From assembly GCF_004346165.1 (NCBI RefSeq), contig NZ_SLZZ01000001.1, positions 124,001 through 188,000 on the forward strand: a stretch of 64,000 nt of DNA. The letters run 5' to 3'. Origin of the DNA: Muricomes intestini. GTDB taxonomy: Bacteria > Bacillota > Clostridia > Lachnospirales > Lachnospiraceae. The notes beneath the pieces are model-generated. The model searched no databases, was not told where the DNA came from, and worked only from the letters and a program-made list of their open reading frames with translations. The translations under genes and the position numbers were made by a program. Positions 17,355 to 26,149 of the stretch are shown here, piece after piece; position 1 is the first letter of the stretch; the number at the start of each line of letters is the position of its first letter.

Positions 17355-17858
17355 ATGACAAAGAACCGCTTATATATTGCCTATGGTAGCAACCTGAATC
17401 TGCCACAGATGGCATTCCGCTGCCCCACCGCTGAGGTGGTGGGAACAAGCGAGGTCAAAGGATATGAGCTGTTGTTCCGTGGCGGCAGGCGTGGTGCTGT
17501 AGCTACCATTGAACCACTGGAGGGCAGCTCTGTGCCTGTTCTTTTATGGAAGATTAGGCCGCAGGATGAACTTTTCCTCGACCGTTACGAGGGCTATCCG
17601 AATTTTTACCGCAAGGAAATGCTGGAGGTGGAGCTGAACGGCAAGCCGGTGAATGCGATGGTCTACATCATGAATGACGGCAGAGAGTTCGGCGCACCCT
17701 CGGATTTTTATCTCCACACCATCGCCGAGGGCTACGAAACCGCAGGCTTTGATACGGATTTTCTGGATCAGGCGGTGGAGAAATCCATCCGGCTGGCACA
17801 GGAGCAGCAGGCTGAGGAGGATGCACAGTTCAGCCTTTGGGAACAGAAATGGTGGTGA
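17355..17858 (+). CDS. Gamma-glutamylcyclotransferase-like (AIG2/GGCT) protein
   Basis: 167 residues. YGSNLN at residues 10-15 is the substrate-loop motif of the GGCT fold, and LDRYEGYPNFYRKEMLEV carries the conserved catalytic-type glutamate region. GGCT-fold proteins release 5-oxoproline from gamma-glutamyl amides; element-borne members are thought to act with amidoligases on peptide tags. The gene follows the amidoligase (only the intron separates them) and has AAGGAG before its ATG. Confidence 0.85.
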   Translation: MTKNRLYIAYGSNLNLPQMAFRCPTAEVVGTSEVKGYELLFRGGRRGAVATIEPLEGSSVPVLLWKIRPQDELFLDRYEGYPNFYRKEMLEVELNGKPVNAMVYIMNDGREFGAPSDFYLHTIAEGYETAGFDTDFLDQAVEKSIRLAQEQQAEEDAQFSLWEQKWW

Positions 17859-17864
17859 TCCCTC

Positions 17865-18962
17865 ATGGCAGACCCGGCAACCATTACCCTTGCATTGAAA
17901 GCGGCAATCGCCGCCGCAACCGACAAACGGACATGGAAAGCGGTCGGTGTGGTCATCGCCGCCATTCTTACCCCGTTTATTTTAATTATCGTCATGATTA
18001 TGAGCCTGCTGTCTGCTACTGCAGAACACAACAATTCCGCTGTGGATCTCACCTTTCACGGAGGCAATATCACCTCGCAGATGCCAGCCGACTACAGAAA
18101 TTACATCGAGGATATGCGGGGCAGCTTCTCCGATTTGGACAGTGCTGTGTCGGAGATTACGCCTATGGTGGTAAGCGGCAGCATCGACAGCGCCCGCATG
18201 AAAGCTATTTTTTACTCTCTGTTTTTCGGCGCTGAAAACCTGAGAATGAACGCCGCCGACTACCGAGCCTTTGCGGATTGCTTTGTTCGGTACGAGGAAC
18301 GCACCCGCACTGTCACCGATGCGGATGGTAATGAAACAGAGGAAACCTACACCGTGGCAATCTCCATTTCAGATCTGAATGAGATATATGGAAATCTTGA
18401 AAGCTCGCTTGGCAGAACCATCACAGAGGAAAACAAGGTGAATGCAGCGCAAATTTACAGCCGTGTGCTTTATGGTCACGGCCTGCCGAGAGATGGAAGC
18501 ATCGGCGAGGATGAATGGTCTGGCGGTGTGTTTGACGGTGAGATTTACACCGGGGGCGGCGACTTTGCCAGCCCCTTAGGAGCTAACTGGCGCAGCATGG
18601 TCACCTCGGAATTCGGCTGGAGGCCGAATCCTTTCGGCGGCGGCGGTGGCGAGGGTCACTCCGGACTGGATATGGGCGCACCCAAAGGCACACCCATACA
18701 GGCTGCCCGTACCGGCGTGGTCAGCTATGTGAAAAACTCCGGCAGTAGCAGCTACGGCTATCATCTGGCCATCGACCACGGCGACGGCATGGTCACTTTA
18801 TACGCTCACTGCTCCAAGGTATATGTTCGCTCCGGGCAGACGGTGCAACAGGGCGATGTGATTGCTGCCGTAGGCAGTACCGGAAGAAGCACCGGAAACC
18901 ACCTTCATCTGGAGGTGCGCATCGGCGGTAAGAAAGTAAACCCAAGACAGTTTTTGCCGTAA
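17865..18962 (+). CDS. Membrane-anchored M23 peptidase (transfer cell-wall hydrolase)
   Basis: 365 residues. One transmembrane helix (about residues 26-50), a helical extracellular middle part, then a LytM/M23 domain with zinc ligands His265 and Asp269 (GHSGLDMG) and the HLHLE motif at residues 346-350. All M23 metal-binding residues are present, so it should cut peptidoglycan cross-bridges, the job done by VirB1-like enzymes in Gram-negative systems. It starts six bases after the GGCT gene. Confidence 0.87.
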   Translation: MADPATITLALKAAIAAATDKRTWKAVGVVIAAILTPFILIIVMIMSLLSATAEHNNSAVDLTFHGGNITSQMPADYRNYIEDMRGSFSDLDSAVSEITPMVVSGSIDSARMKAIFYSLFFGAENLRMNAADYRAFADCFVRYEERTRTVTDADGNETEETYTVAISISDLNEIYGNLESSLGRTITEENKVNAAQIYSRVLYGHGLPRDGSIGEDEWSGGVFDGEIYTGGGDFASPLGANWRSMVTSEFGWRPNPFGGGGGEGHSGLDMGAPKGTPIQAARTGVVSYVKNSGSSSYGYHLAIDHGDGMVTLYAHCSKVYVRSGQTVQQGDVIAAVGSTGRSTGNHLHLEVRIGGKKVNPRQFLP

Positions 18963-18977
18963 AGGAGGCGGCGTAAT

Positions 18978-19910
18978 ATGAAAGCAATCTTTGAACGCAA
19001 ACCCTCAGATTTTGATCTGCGCAGCTTTGAAGTATCGAAAACCCTCCGGCTTCCCGCAGAAGTCTTTGAGGATGTCCTCAAAAATCCCATACGGGATTAT
19101 ACCTTTATTCAGGAAAATATAGAGCAGATGCACTGCGACAGCAGCGGCGTGTATCACTGCCTGCTGCTCACCGGCGAGGGCAGAAATGACGGACTGCTGG
19201 TGGAATCGGAGGGCTACGGCTACTGTCGATATGCCTCCTATGTTCCCAATATTTCCGCTCTGACCTCCTCGGCATTGCAGCGTCTCAACGAACTGATGAC
19301 AATCACAGCGGATTACATCGTGACAACTGGGACTCAGAATACGACCGAGGGAAACTGGATTATAGGCTTTGATGAGCTGGCACAGCAAACCGGCTTCAAG
19401 CATGATTTTAATAATATGGACACCCTGCTGGATATGCTCCATGAGCGAGAGGAAGTAGCCAATGTTGAGTTAGGTGATAGTAGCATTGACGTGTGCTATT
19501 ACCTCAATTTCTGTCCGCAGTACGGCGGTCATCCGGATGAATCGGAGCCGGAGCAGCTGCTGGAAGAACCCTCAACGATCAGCAAACTGAAAGATATTCT
19601 CCACATCCGTTGGGAGGATATTCATCTGCTGCACAAGGATGTGGAAGTGCAGCCCGCCACCATTGTGGAGCTTGATGAGCATACTCTGACCGATGCTGGA
19701 AAAGAGGCATGGGCTGATGTTTTGGATGCCGAGGTGATCAAGGTTTACAACGGCTACTACGGTTTGCAGATGGATCTGGACAAGGTGAAACCCCGCCGCT
19801 TGGAGGAATTCTCGTCCATGCTTGCCGGATACTGCCCGGTATCAGATTATGAAACATGGGTCACTCAAGAGGACGATGCACCCCCTCAGTCACCCGAAAT
19901 GAAATTATGA
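18978..19910 (+). CDS. DUF6329-like element protein, function unknown
   Basis: 310 residues, soluble and acidic. The N-terminus FERKPSDFDLRSFEVSKTL and the segment HCLLLTGEGRNDGLLVESEGYGYCRYASYVP match what I remember of DUF6329 proteins of clostridial conjugative elements. No catalytic motif or membrane segment is seen. AGGAGG lies 9 bases before the ATG. It sits between the peptidase gene and small regulatory-looking genes. Confidence 0.65.
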   Translation: MKAIFERKPSDFDLRSFEVSKTLRLPAEVFEDVLKNPIRDYTFIQENIEQMHCDSSGVYHCLLLTGEGRNDGLLVESEGYGYCRYASYVPNISALTSSALQRLNELMTITADYIVTTGTQNTTEGNWIIGFDELAQQTGFKHDFNNMDTLLDMLHEREEVANVELGDSSIDVCYYLNFCPQYGGHPDESEPEQLLEEPSTISKLKDILHIRWEDIHLLHKDVEVQPATIVELDEHTLTDAGKEAWADVLDAEVIKVYNGYYGLQMDLDKVKPRRLEEFSSMLAGYCPVSDYETWVTQEDDAPPQSPEMKL

Positions 19911-19926
19911 AATGGAGGAAAGTACA

Positions 19927-20181
19927 ATGAAAAAAGCAACCTTGACTGTCAGCTTTGACAGCGACAAACTGGATGCCCTGACCTATCACATGGGTAAAAA
20001 GGATACGGATTTGCAGACGGAGCTGGAGGATACCGTCCAGAAGCTCTATGAAAAGCACGTTCCGCAGGCCACCCGTGAATACATTGATGACAAGCTCTCC
20101 CGTGAGGCCGCTGCCAAACCCAAGCCCAAAAGACCGGTTCGCCCTGCTGTGGCAGGTGGTTCTGACAACAGGCTGGCGTAG
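19927..20181 (+). CDS. DUF6103-like small protein
   Basis: 84 residues. ATG 19927 follows GGAGG; the earlier in-frame ATG at 19912 overlaps that site. The sequence KKATLTVSFDSDKLDALTYHMGKKDTDLQTELEDTVQKLYEKHVP followed by a Lys/Pro tail fits DUF6103 of conjugative elements. The short strand plus two helices recall ribbon-helix-helix proteins, so a DNA-binding accessory role is possible but unproved. Confidence 0.65.
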   Translation: MKKATLTVSFDSDKLDALTYHMGKKDTDLQTELEDTVQKLYEKHVPQATREYIDDKLSREAAAKPKPKRPVRPAVAGGSDNRLA

Positions 20182-20575
20182 GCAGGAACGCTGTCCGCGC
20201 GCGTGGGCGGCTGTGTTGCCCTGTGTGGCCTTTTGGCAGACAGGGTGGCATCCTGATACCTATCGACAGCTGTCACCCCACGTTGCGCCCGTGTGGAGAG
20301 AATGTAAGAAAGCCCCGGATGAAGCGATGAACCCTCAGAATGAGGGCGTTCCGGTAGGGTCGAAAGTTGTGCAGGTTAAAGGGTTTATGCTGCTTTGGCA
20401 GCATAAACCCGGAAAACACCGACCGGCAAAGCCGTTCGGGGATTGCAAAGTGACATAACTTTCCGCCCAGACCTCCGATTTGTTATGCTGTGTTCAGAAA
20501 AAAGCAAGGGAAACCGGGCATTTGCGGGGCTTACTCTGCATACCGGGGCAAAAACCACAGAGAAAAGGAGGCATT
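20182..20575. other. 394-base non-coding region, candidate oriT
   Basis: No gene is supported here. A perfect 13-bp hairpin GGGTTTATGCTGC/GCAGCATAAACCC with a TTTG loop lies at 20381-20410, followed by a GC-rich stretch CGACCGGCAAAGCCGTTCGG and the small inverted repeat AAAGTGACATAACTTT (20448-20463). It directly precedes the ribbon-helix-helix gene and the relaxase, the usual place of an origin of transfer. A simple terminator is less likely because no T-run follows the stem. The nick site cannot be read from the sequence. Confidence 0.45.
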
Positions 20576-20989
20576 ATGGCAAAGGAACCGAAAAAAGTCC
20601 GCACCGGCTTTTATATTGAAAAGGAAGTGCTGGATCGATGCGATGAGCTACTGGAGCAGGCCAATGTGAAATCCCGAAATGAATTCGTCACCGAGGCGCT
20701 GAAGTTTTATTGTGGGTATCTCACCTCGAAAAAAATTGAAAACTATCTGCTGCAAAGCCTATCCTCCGTCCTCACCGGCACAATCCGGGACACGGAAAAC
20801 CGTCTGGCCAGAATGGATTTCAAAATAGCCACAGAGCTGTCCAAGCTCTCTCATGTGGTGGCATATACTCACGCCGTTGACGAGCATGCGCTCCAAAGCC
20901 TACACTTAAAATGTGTGGAAGAAGTAAAAAGGATCAACGGTGCGGTTGATTTCGAGGATGCATATAACTACCAAAAGCGGCGAACCTAA
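20576..20989 (+). CDS. Ribbon-helix-helix mobilisation accessory protein (MobC-like candidate)
   Basis: 137 residues. The N-terminus KKVRTGFYIEKEVLDRCDELLEQANVKSRNEFVTEALKFY is a ribbon-helix-helix unit, followed by a helical tail. ATG 20576 lies after AAAAGGAGG. Placed between the candidate oriT and the relaxase, it may bind oriT and help assemble the relaxosome. This is inferred from fold and position. Confidence 0.75.
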   Translation: MAKEPKKVRTGFYIEKEVLDRCDELLEQANVKSRNEFVTEALKFYCGYLTSKKIENYLLQSLSSVLTGTIRDTENRLARMDFKIATELSKLSHVVAYTHAVDEHALQSLHLKCVEEVKRINGAVDFEDAYNYQKRRT

Positions 20990-21075
20990 AATGATAGGAA
21001 TTATTTGTTTCTTTTGGGTATGGACTATGGAAATACATTCGTTTATGGTGTGTTGCGAAAGGAGGTAAAAGTGCA

Positions 21076-21363
21076 ATGGAGAAAAATGAAATCTTTGAAA
21101 CAGCTATCCGTGAACTGACGGAAGCTACAATCAGCAAACGCAAGGAAACCCTCAATGACAGCGAACAGCAGCTCTATGCTGAGGTGATGGCTCTCAGCTC
21201 TCAAGCTCGTGAGATTGTCAAAACGCTACCGGCGGATCAGCAGAAAATTCTCACCGATTATTTTCAGAAAACCAATTTGATTGCCGACCATGAGTGCCAG
21301 CACCTCTATGTGCAGGGTGCAAAAGACTGCGTGGAGCTGTTGAAAAAGCTGGGTGTACTGTAA
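21076..21363 (+). CDS. Small helical hypothetical protein of the mobilisation region
   Basis: 95 residues, fully helical and acidic, with no membrane segment or recognised motif. A perfect AAAGGAGG site precedes the ATG by 10 bases, so it is a real gene. The end (HLYVQGAKDCVELLKKLGVL) is like small element proteins annotated as hypothetical. A hairpin at 21380-21399 (GCCTCTGC/GCAGGGGC) follows it. Confidence 0.6.
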   Translation: MEKNEIFETAIRELTEATISKRKETLNDSEQQLYAEVMALSSQAREIVKTLPADQQKILTDYFQKTNLIADHECQHLYVQGAKDCVELLKKLGVL

Positions 21364-21444
21364 GGAACATAGGTGGGCGGCCTCTGCGTAAGCAGGGGCT
21401 GTTTTACATAGACAAAACTGTTTAATGATTTCTTTAGGATTAAA

Positions 21445-21453
21445 TGATATAAT
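21445..21453 (+). promoter_or_regulatory. Extended -10 promoter of the nucleotidyltransferase gene
   Basis: TGATATAAT, an extended -10 element, lies about 63 bases before the ATG at 21516 in very AT-rich sequence. It would give the resistance-like passenger its own transcription inside the transfer module. No convincing -35 box is seen. Confidence 0.5.
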
Positions 21454-21515
21454 ATCTTATAAAAAAACATAAATTCAACAAAAAAGATAAACAGGAATTT
21501 GAACGGAGGGATTAC

Positions 21516-22010
21516 ATGGTAAGTAAAACTGATGCCATTGAGATAATAACATACGCTGAAGAAAATGGAATTAACATATGGATTGATGGCGGTTGGGGAG
21601 TAGATGCATTATTAGAAGAAGAAACAAGAGCACACAACGACATTGATATATTTGTGGAAGAAAGTAATAGTAAAAAGTTTGTTGAGATATTAAAAGAAAA
21701 AGCTTTTGTTGAAGTTACAGAAGCATATACCACCACATCTCACACGGTTTGGAAGGATACTAAAGATAGGATAATTGACCTTCATATATTTAAGTTCAAC
21801 GAACAAGGATACATTGTTTTTGAAGGAGAAGCATATCCTCCAAAAGTATTTAGTGGTATTGGGAAAATAGGCGATAAAATGGTCAGATGTATTGATGCTG
21901 AAAATCAAGTGTTATTTCATCTGGGCTATGAGCATGATGAAAATGATATACATGATGTAAAACTATTGTGCGAGAGATTTAATATTCCTGTTCCGAGTGA
22001 ATACAAGTAA
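21516..22010 (+). CDS. Lincosamide nucleotidyltransferase-like protein (Lnu family)
   Basis: 164 residues, the usual length of LnuA/LnuC enzymes. INIWIDGGWGVDALL at the N-terminus and HNDIDIFVEE supply the GGWGVD and DxD metal-binding residues of small antibiotic nucleotidyltransferases; RIIDLHIF and NQVLFHLGYEHDENDIHDVKLLC match the C-terminal half. Such enzymes adenylylate lincosamides such as lincomycin. The gene is much more AT-rich than its neighbours and has its own promoter and terminator, so it was probably acquired. Which lnu subtype, or whether another drug is the substrate, cannot be told here. Confidence 0.75.
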   Translation: MVSKTDAIEIITYAEENGINIWIDGGWGVDALLEEETRAHNDIDIFVEESNSKKFVEILKEKAFVEVTEAYTTTSHTVWKDTKDRIIDLHIFKFNEQGYIVFEGEAYPPKVFSGIGKIGDKMVRCIDAENQVLFHLGYEHDENDIHDVKLLCERFNIPVPSEYK

Positions 22011-22059
22011 CTGACAAATCCCAATTTGTCGAATATCTAACATAATTGTTTTCAATCCT

Positions 22060-22099
22060 AAGAGCGATCATTTACCACGTGGTCGCTCTTTTCTTTTGC
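22060..22099 (+). terminator. Intrinsic terminator after the Lnu-like gene
   Basis: AAGAGCGATCA and TGGTCGCTCTT form an 11-bp stem (one G-U pair) around a 9-base loop, followed by TTCTTTT. It ends the passenger gene just before the relaxase ribosome binding site. Confidence 0.75.
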
Positions 22100-22121
22100 C
22101 CAAAATAGAAAGGAGGTCTCC

Positions 22122-24707
22122 ATGCCGAAAATCATATTTACCTCGCAATATATGCGGGATGCACCGCCAGCCCAGCTCGAAAATTATGTGAAGTACATCG
22201 GAACCCGTGAGGGTGTAGAAAAAATTGACGAGAGCAAGCTGCTGCTACCGGCGACGGTCAAACAGCGGCAACTCATCGGGCAGCTAATCCGGGATATTCC
22301 TACTGCCAAGGATATGCTGGAATATGCCGACTACTGCGAAAGCCCCACCATCGGCAACGCTACCGAGTTTATCTCCCTGGCATTGGAGCAGAACCTCAAC
22401 CTCATTGGCAAGCGGGAAAATTATGTGGAGTACATCGCAGGCCGCCCCCGTGTGGAGCGCATCGGCGAACATGGTTTGTTCACCGATGCGGGAGTGCCGG
22501 TGGTGCTGGCGCAGGTGCAGGAGGATGTGTGCCAGCACAAGGGCGCTGTCTGGACTCATGTCATCAGCCTGCGCAGGGAGGATGCTGCAAGGATCGGATA
22601 CGATAGCGGCAGGCAGTGGCAGGATTTACTGCGCAGCAAAAAAGCCATGCTCTGCAAGCATATGAAAATAGACAGCGAGAACCTCCGCTGGTACGCTGCC
22701 TTTCATAATGAAAGCCACCATCCTCATGTGCATCTCATGGTTTACTCCTCCAAGGACAATGATGGCTTTCTCACCGAGCCTGCCATTGAAGCCATGCGCT
22801 CTGAACTGGCGCATGATATTTTCCGTCAGGACTTTGCCCATATTTATGAACATCAGAACGAAGCCCGCAGCCAGCTCAAGCAGGGTGCTGCCGATGTGCT
22901 GGCCGAGCTGCTTTCACAGGTGCAGGATTGTGTCTGCGAAAACAAAGCCATCGAAGCGGATCTGCTGTTGTTATCAAAACGGCTTCAAAACACAGGCGGC
23001 AAAAAGGTGTACGGATACCTCAAGGCAGATGTGAAAGCTATTATTGATCGCATTGTAGATGAGCTTGCCAAGGAGGAACGGATCGATAAGCTATATCGAG
23101 CATGGAACGATTGGCAAAATGAAATCCTCAAGACTTACACCAACAAGCTGCCGACCCTTCCTCCACTCTCGCAGCAGAAACAATTTAAGAGCATTAAAAA
23201 CATGGTGATCGCCGAAGCGTTAAAGCTGGGTGGTCACCATTTTTCATTTGAGGATGAAGATGCACCGGAACCGGAGCTTACAGAGCCTGCAGATGATGAG
23301 CCTGAGGAAGCCTTCATGGAGCCTGACGATGTGATCTTTCGTGCCGAGTGGAGCGAGCAATACAAGCAGGCGAGGAAATATCTCTACGGCAGCGAGGATG
23401 TGTCACAGGATTTTGATAAGGCATACAACCTGTTCCTGCTGGAAGCGCAATCCGGCAATGCTCTTGCCATGCATGATCTCGGCAGAATGTTCGCCGATGG
23501 CTTAGGCCGTGAGATTGATCTGCAGGCCGCTCACGAATGGTATGAAAAAGCGCTGGCTGCCTTTTTATCCGCAGAAAAAGAAAAGCCCAAACCCTATCTG
23601 GAATACCGCATCGGCAAGATGTATGCCGCCGGTCTCGGAACTGAACAGGACTATGGACAGGCGGCCTCATGGTTTCAACAGGCGGTGGAGAAAAATCATA
23701 AATACGCCCAATATTCCCTTGGCAGTCTTTACTATCGTGGGCAAGGTGTGTTACAGGATTATGCACAGGCGCTCCGGCTCTATACCCTGTCCGCCGATCA
23801 GGGCAACCCCTATGCAGATTATGAACTTGCTAAAATGTACCGTGACGGTGTCGGCACATCGGTAGATGCCGCTGCTTCCAATAAGCATTTCAAAGCCGCC
23901 TTTTCCGGGTTTTATCGTCTGGAAAAGGATAGCCATGATGATAAGCTGCAATACCGCCTCGGTCAGATGCTTTATACCGGAACCGGTACAGAAAAGGATG
24001 CACAAGCTGCAGTTTCCTATCTGGAGAAATCGGCGCAGCTTGGAAATGTGAACGCTCAATATCTGCTGGGGAAGGTGTGTCTGGAAACCGACATCGGAAA
24101 CCCTGCACAGGCCATAGCGTGGATGACCAAAGCCGCAGAGACCGGAAACGCCGGAGCGCAGTATGCTCTCGGAAAGCTGTACCGGGATGGCACTCATGTG
24201 GAGAAAGATATTCCAAAAGCGGTGGCGATGTTTACTGCTGCCGCAGAACAGAAAAATGAGTACGCCGCCTATCAGCTTGGCAAGCTCTATCTTCTTGGTG
24301 AAGATGTTCCCAAGGATATGGGAGCCGCCATCCGCTGGCTTATCGCTTCCGCTGAACAGGGAAACCAGTTTGCACAGTATGCCCTTGGCAAGCTGTATTT
24401 TTATGATGGGGATGTTCTCCGTGATAAGGAAAAGAGTCTTTACTGGCTGAGGCTGTCTGCGGCGCAGGGCAATGTTTATGCGCAGTATCTGATTGACAAC
24501 ATCAACAGCTATCGCAATCCATCGGTGCTACTGGCCGCCACCCGGCTGATGCATCGGCTGGAAAATCTGTTCTGGGAGGATTACCGTAGAACCGTAGGAA
24601 TCACAGCCGGTCATATCGACCGCAAGCGCAGACGGAAGCTGCAGGAGAAAAAGCAGGCGCAGGGTCACAAGCGTGACGATCATGAGCCGCAGCAAATTCA
24701 TTTATGA
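22122..24707 (+). CDS. MobP-type relaxase fused to Sel1 repeats
   Basis: 861 residues. The relaxase part (about residues 1-300) has the histidine cluster FHNESHHPHVHLMVYS with His200, His202 and His204 as likely metal ligands, as in MobP3-type relaxases; a nicking tyrosine is not assigned. From about residue 410 to 800 there are about nine Sel1-like repeats (for example ALAMHDLGRMFADGLG, AQYSLGSLYYRGQGV, AQYALGKLYRDGTHV), a protein-binding solenoid. A basic tail ends the protein. It would nick oriT and pilot the strand to the coupling protein; the repeats may dock partners. AAAGGAGG precedes the ATG. Confidence 0.88.
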   Translation: MPKIIFTSQYMRDAPPAQLENYVKYIGTREGVEKIDESKLLLPATVKQRQLIGQLIRDIPTAKDMLEYADYCESPTIGNATEFISLALEQNLNLIGKRENYVEYIAGRPRVERIGEHGLFTDAGVPVVLAQVQEDVCQHKGAVWTHVISLRREDAARIGYDSGRQWQDLLRSKKAMLCKHMKIDSENLRWYAAFHNESHHPHVHLMVYSSKDNDGFLTEPAIEAMRSELAHDIFRQDFAHIYEHQNEARSQLKQGAADVLAELLSQVQDCVCENKAIEADLLLLSKRLQNTGGKKVYGYLKADVKAIIDRIVDELAKEERIDKLYRAWNDWQNEILKTYTNKLPTLPPLSQQKQFKSIKNMVIAEALKLGGHHFSFEDEDAPEPELTEPADDEPEEAFMEPDDVIFRAEWSEQYKQARKYLYGSEDVSQDFDKAYNLFLLEAQSGNALAMHDLGRMFADGLGREIDLQAAHEWYEKALAAFLSAEKEKPKPYLEYRIGKMYAAGLGTEQDYGQAASWFQQAVEKNHKYAQYSLGSLYYRGQGVLQDYAQALRLYTLSADQGNPYADYELAKMYRDGVGTSVDAAASNKHFKAAFSGFYRLEKDSHDDKLQYRLGQMLYTGTGTEKDAQAAVSYLEKSAQLGNVNAQYLLGKVCLETDIGNPAQAIAWMTKAAETGNAGAQYALGKLYRDGTHVEKDIPKAVAMFTAAAEQKNEYAAYQLGKLYLLGEDVPKDMGAAIRWLIASAEQGNQFAQYALGKLYFYDGDVLRDKEKSLYWLRLSAAQGNVYAQYLIDNINSYRNPSVLLAATRLMHRLENLFWEDYRRTVGITAGHIDRKRRRKLQEKKQAQGHKRDDHEPQQIHL

Positions 24708-24721
24708 TGGGAGGTTTTTTT

Positions 24722-26125
24722 GTGTCAGGCTATATCTATTTTACAGGTGAGCAAAAGGAACGAGCCAACTCCGTGGATCTGGTGGACTTTCTCCAGAGGC
24801 AGGGTGAAAAACTCCTGCCCTCCGGCAGAGATAAACGGCTGGCCAGAGATCGTAGTATTACTGTCCGTGGAAACCGCTGGTACGATCACTCCGCTCAGGA
24901 GGGTAGCTATGCTATCGATCTTGTCAAACGGCTATACAACCTATCTTTTCCGGAGGCGGTCAGCCTGCTGCTGGGTGGTGAGCAAGGTGTGGAATACCGG
25001 CAGCACAGCAAAAGCAGTGAGTCAGAACAGCGAAAGCCGTTCGTTTTGCCGCTAGCGCATACCGATATGCGCCGGGTATTTGCTTATCTCATCAAGCAGC
25101 GCTGCATCAGCCGGGAGGTGCTGTCTGAGTTTGCCAGAGAAAGGCTGCTGTTTGAGGATGCCGAATACCACAATGCCGTGTTTGTGGGCTTCGATGAAAA
25201 AGGCATTGCCCGTCATGCCCATAAGAAAAGTACGGCGACCGGCAGCAGCTTTCGCATCAATGTAGAGGGCAGCAATCCGGTCTACAGTTTTCATTATATT
25301 TCTAAAAATCCCTATCCCCATACGCTGTTTGTTTTTGAAGCGCCAATTGATTTGCTGTCATACATCAGCCTACATCCGCAGAACTGGAAGAATGCCAGCT
25401 ATGTGGCGTTAAACGGTGTGTCGGAACAGCCTATCCTGAATCTGCTGAAGTTGTATCCGCAACTTGACCATGTGATTCTATGTCTCGATCATGATGCGGC
25501 AGGTATTGAGGCTACTGAGCGCATCTATGATATTTTAATGGAACATGGGCAGTTTGCAGTAGGTCAGGCGCAATCCAAATATAAAGACTGGAATGAGGAT
25601 TTGAAAGCACAGCACGGTTTCACACCCATTCCTGCTGAGGAACATCCGCAACTGTTACTTCGTGATGAGCTATGTGAAGAAATTAGTAAATTCACATGGG
25701 AATATCAAGGTACCGACTGCTCCGTTGATGTGTTTCGGAAAACACTGCAAAACTGCCGAGGCAATCCACAGCAGAGGAAAAATGCACTGGTGGAACTGGC
25801 TGGTCTCTCTGTGCTGGCTGCTGCCAAGGAATACAAGCGCATCAGTTACTGCCGGGATTTGTCTACAGTGGAAAGCAGATTAAAATACAGCTTCAAAGCC
25901 TATCAAAACCGTGGCAGGCTGGAAAACAAACTAAGCGACATTGGAAACTTTCTGATGCCGCTTTTTTCATGCTCCCAAATAGAAACACAGAGCGAAAAGA
26001 AAAGCCGTGGGGAGAGTTTCGAGCAGCTGGCGTCCGAATGCTTAAAGGGCGCTGTCCTTGCGGAGCTTTCCATTCAGAAGGCGGCAGAAAAGAAACAAAA
26101 GCAAGGCGGCTTGTGCTTATCATAG
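24722..26125 (+). CDS. DUF3991/Toprim protein (primase-like)
   Basis: 467 residues. GTG 24722 was chosen because GGGAGG lies 7 bases upstream; the ATGATG at 24704 overlaps the relaxase end and precedes the site. The N-terminal part (ITVRGNRWYDHSAQEGSYAIDLVKRLYNLSFPEAVSLLLG) is CHC2/DUF3991-like, and the centre holds a Toprim unit with FVFEAPIDLLSYISLH and DHVILCLDHDAAG (Glu and DxD metal residues). Such proteins may prime the transferred strand in the recipient; some are only structural. It lacks a visible zinc finger. Confidence 0.82.
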   Translation: MSGYIYFTGEQKERANSVDLVDFLQRQGEKLLPSGRDKRLARDRSITVRGNRWYDHSAQEGSYAIDLVKRLYNLSFPEAVSLLLGGEQGVEYRQHSKSSESEQRKPFVLPLAHTDMRRVFAYLIKQRCISREVLSEFARERLLFEDAEYHNAVFVGFDEKGIARHAHKKSTATGSSFRINVEGSNPVYSFHYISKNPYPHTLFVFEAPIDLLSYISLHPQNWKNASYVALNGVSEQPILNLLKLYPQLDHVILCLDHDAAGIEATERIYDILMEHGQFAVGQAQSKYKDWNEDLKAQHGFTPIPAEEHPQLLLRDELCEEISKFTWEYQGTDCSVDVFRKTLQNCRGNPQQRKNALVELAGLSVLAAAKEYKRISYCRDLSTVESRLKYSFKAYQNRGRLENKLSDIGNFLMPLFSCSQIETQSEKKSRGESFEQLASECLKGAVLAELSIQKAAEKKQKQGGLCLS

Positions 26126-26149
26126 CCGCCTATCGGAAAGGAATTCTCT

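Noticed and set aside
20381-20410. Intrinsic terminator
   Set aside because: The stem is perfect but followed by GGAAAACACC, with no T-run, and no gene ends near it, so an oriT-type role is more likely.
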